Origin: Plasmodium brasilianum
Lineage: Eukaryota; Apicomplexa; Aconoidasida; Haemosporida; Plasmodiidae
Reading direction: 5' to 3'
Length of the DNA: 64,000 nucleotides
NCBI RefSeq assembly: GCF_023973825.1
Contig: NC_090120.1
Coordinates: 1,702,501 to 1,766,500, forward strand
Of the stretch, positions 63,301-64,000 are shown in pieces. The position numbers and the translations under genes were made by a program. Under the pieces are notes generated by a model. The model was not told the origin of the DNA and did no database searches. It saw only the letters and a list, made by a program, of their open reading frames with translations. Numbering within the stretch: position 1 is the first letter of the stretch; each line of letters opens with the position of its first letter.

Positions 63301-64000
63301 TCAGTCCGGATTTAATATTAAACCACTAGCAACAATTTTATTTTCTTCAGATAAAATGAAACGAGATAAGGGAGAAATGCTAAAAGAGAGGAAATCATAA
63401 ATATTGAAAAAAGGATTATTATCAAAAGAAATAAAATAATTTAATTCAGTTCTGAAGAATTGTGTGGACATCAAACAGTTATTATTTTTGTTATTACTAT
63501 TATTATTATCACTGTTACTGTTAACTTCTATTTCGATAATACCTGTATCATGGCTACGTAGGCACTTTTTATTTTCAATCCGTTCGTAAAATGTATTATT
63601 TTTTTTAACATAATTTTTCGTGTTACAAATATCTGCTAAGCATTTGTTATCACAGTCAAAAACTAAATTATTATTTTGTGTATCTTCAGAATTTATTGAG
63701 GAATTTTTATTTTTATAAACATAATAAACATTTCTAATTGTTATACTATGTGAAAAAGTTAAAGAGTACAGGAGATATTGTCGTCCTATTATTAGTGGAA
63801 TACGTATATCATTCATTTTTATTAATGCTTTCATTTTGTTGCAAGTAAAAATAGTATTCATAATACATGAAGAATAGTTTTCATTATTATTTGTTGTAGT
63901 ATTTACTACAACGCAACCGTAGTTTATTTTGTTATCATGAATTTTAAGAAAAACGTTATCTATAATGTCATTGGTTATATTATTCATATTTTCATTATGC
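63301..64000 (-). CDS. HBS1/eRF3-like translational GTPase, C-terminal domains (cut by window edge)
   Basis: The frame is open from the right edge to the stop at 63301. Codons upstream of the first in-frame ATG (63987) are also open, so this is the 3' end of a larger gene. The layout matches EF-1A-superfamily domains II-III. YGCVVVN closes domain II, followed by the domain III strand FTCNKMKALIKM, IPLIIGRQYLLYSLTFSHSI, a Cys-Leu (KCLADIC) segment, TGIIEIEVN, and the terminal PLSRFILSEENKIVASGLIL, equivalent to LGRFxxR..xTVAxGxV. The GTPase domain with its G motifs lies outside the window. HBS1 acts with Pelota in ribosome rescue and eRF3 in termination. Which of these, or a selenocysteine-type factor, cannot be decided. 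A short Asn/Ser insert is present (NNNSNNKNNN). Confidence 0.7.
   Translation of the reverse strand, partial: HNENMNNITNDIIDNVFLKIHDNKINYGCVVVNTTTNNNENYSSCIMNTIFTCNKMKALIKMNDIRIPLIIGRQYLLYSLTFSHSITIRNVYYVYKNKNSSINSEDTQNNNLVFDCDNKCLADICNTKNYVKKNNTFYERIENKKCLRSHDTGIIEIEVNSNSDNNNSNNKNNNCLMSTQFFRTELNYFISFDNNPFFNIYDFLSFSISPLSRFILSEENKIVASGLILNPD

Overview
This window is nuclear DNA from a malaria parasite (genus Plasmodium). It is very AT-rich, with long poly(A)/poly(T) runs and (TA)n tracts between genes and Asn/Lys-rich low-complexity insertions inside them. It has short GT..AG introns, an unmistakable MSP1 gene with its GPI-anchored double-EGF C-terminus, and a stretch of roughly 2.5 kb that is almost pure A+T, as Plasmodium centromeres are. 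The presence of an MSP1 paralogue (MSP1P), a moderately AT-rich coding composition and the MSP1 sequence itself point away from P. falciparum. A P. malariae-like species, or the P. ovale/P. vivax side of the genus, is more likely. The species is inferred, not proven.

Layout, left to right. The C-terminal part of an SDS22-type leucine-rich-repeat protein runs off the left edge on the minus strand (1-887). After a divergent promoter region comes MSP1P (3349-8705, +), which is interrupted once at a 16-A homopolymer. A spacer full of minisatellites leads to MSP1 (11631-16907, +). Next is an eight-exon SANT plus zinc-ribbon plus CHY zinc-finger protein (18574-22745, +). Two minus-strand genes follow: a large diacylglycerol kinase (23687-27937) and a spliceosomal U-box/cyclophilin (PPIL2/CYP60-type) protein in four exons (29608-32191). 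A three-exon Plasmodium protein of unknown function (33283-35129, +) precedes a giant three-exon RCC1-repeat protein of about 4,413 residues (37092-51031, +), whose short first exon encodes an N-myristoylation signal.

From about 53996 to 56540 lies the candidate centromere, with internal 33-bp tandem repeats and a 133-bp higher-order duplication. Beyond it are a coiled-coil protein of unknown function (57828-59249, -), a two-exon mitochondrial-type NFU iron-sulfur scaffold (61256-62020, -), a small two-exon gene (62459-63285, +, second exon uncertain), and the C-terminal domain of an HBS1/eRF3-like translational GTPase running off the right edge (63301-64000, -).

The genes do not form one pathway. 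The window is a pericentromeric block of housekeeping and signalling genes (splicing, lipid signalling, Fe-S assembly, translation quality control) together with two merozoite surface antigens in tandem. Exon joins were chosen by hand so that GT..AG boundaries and reading phase agree. Nothing was checked by database search.
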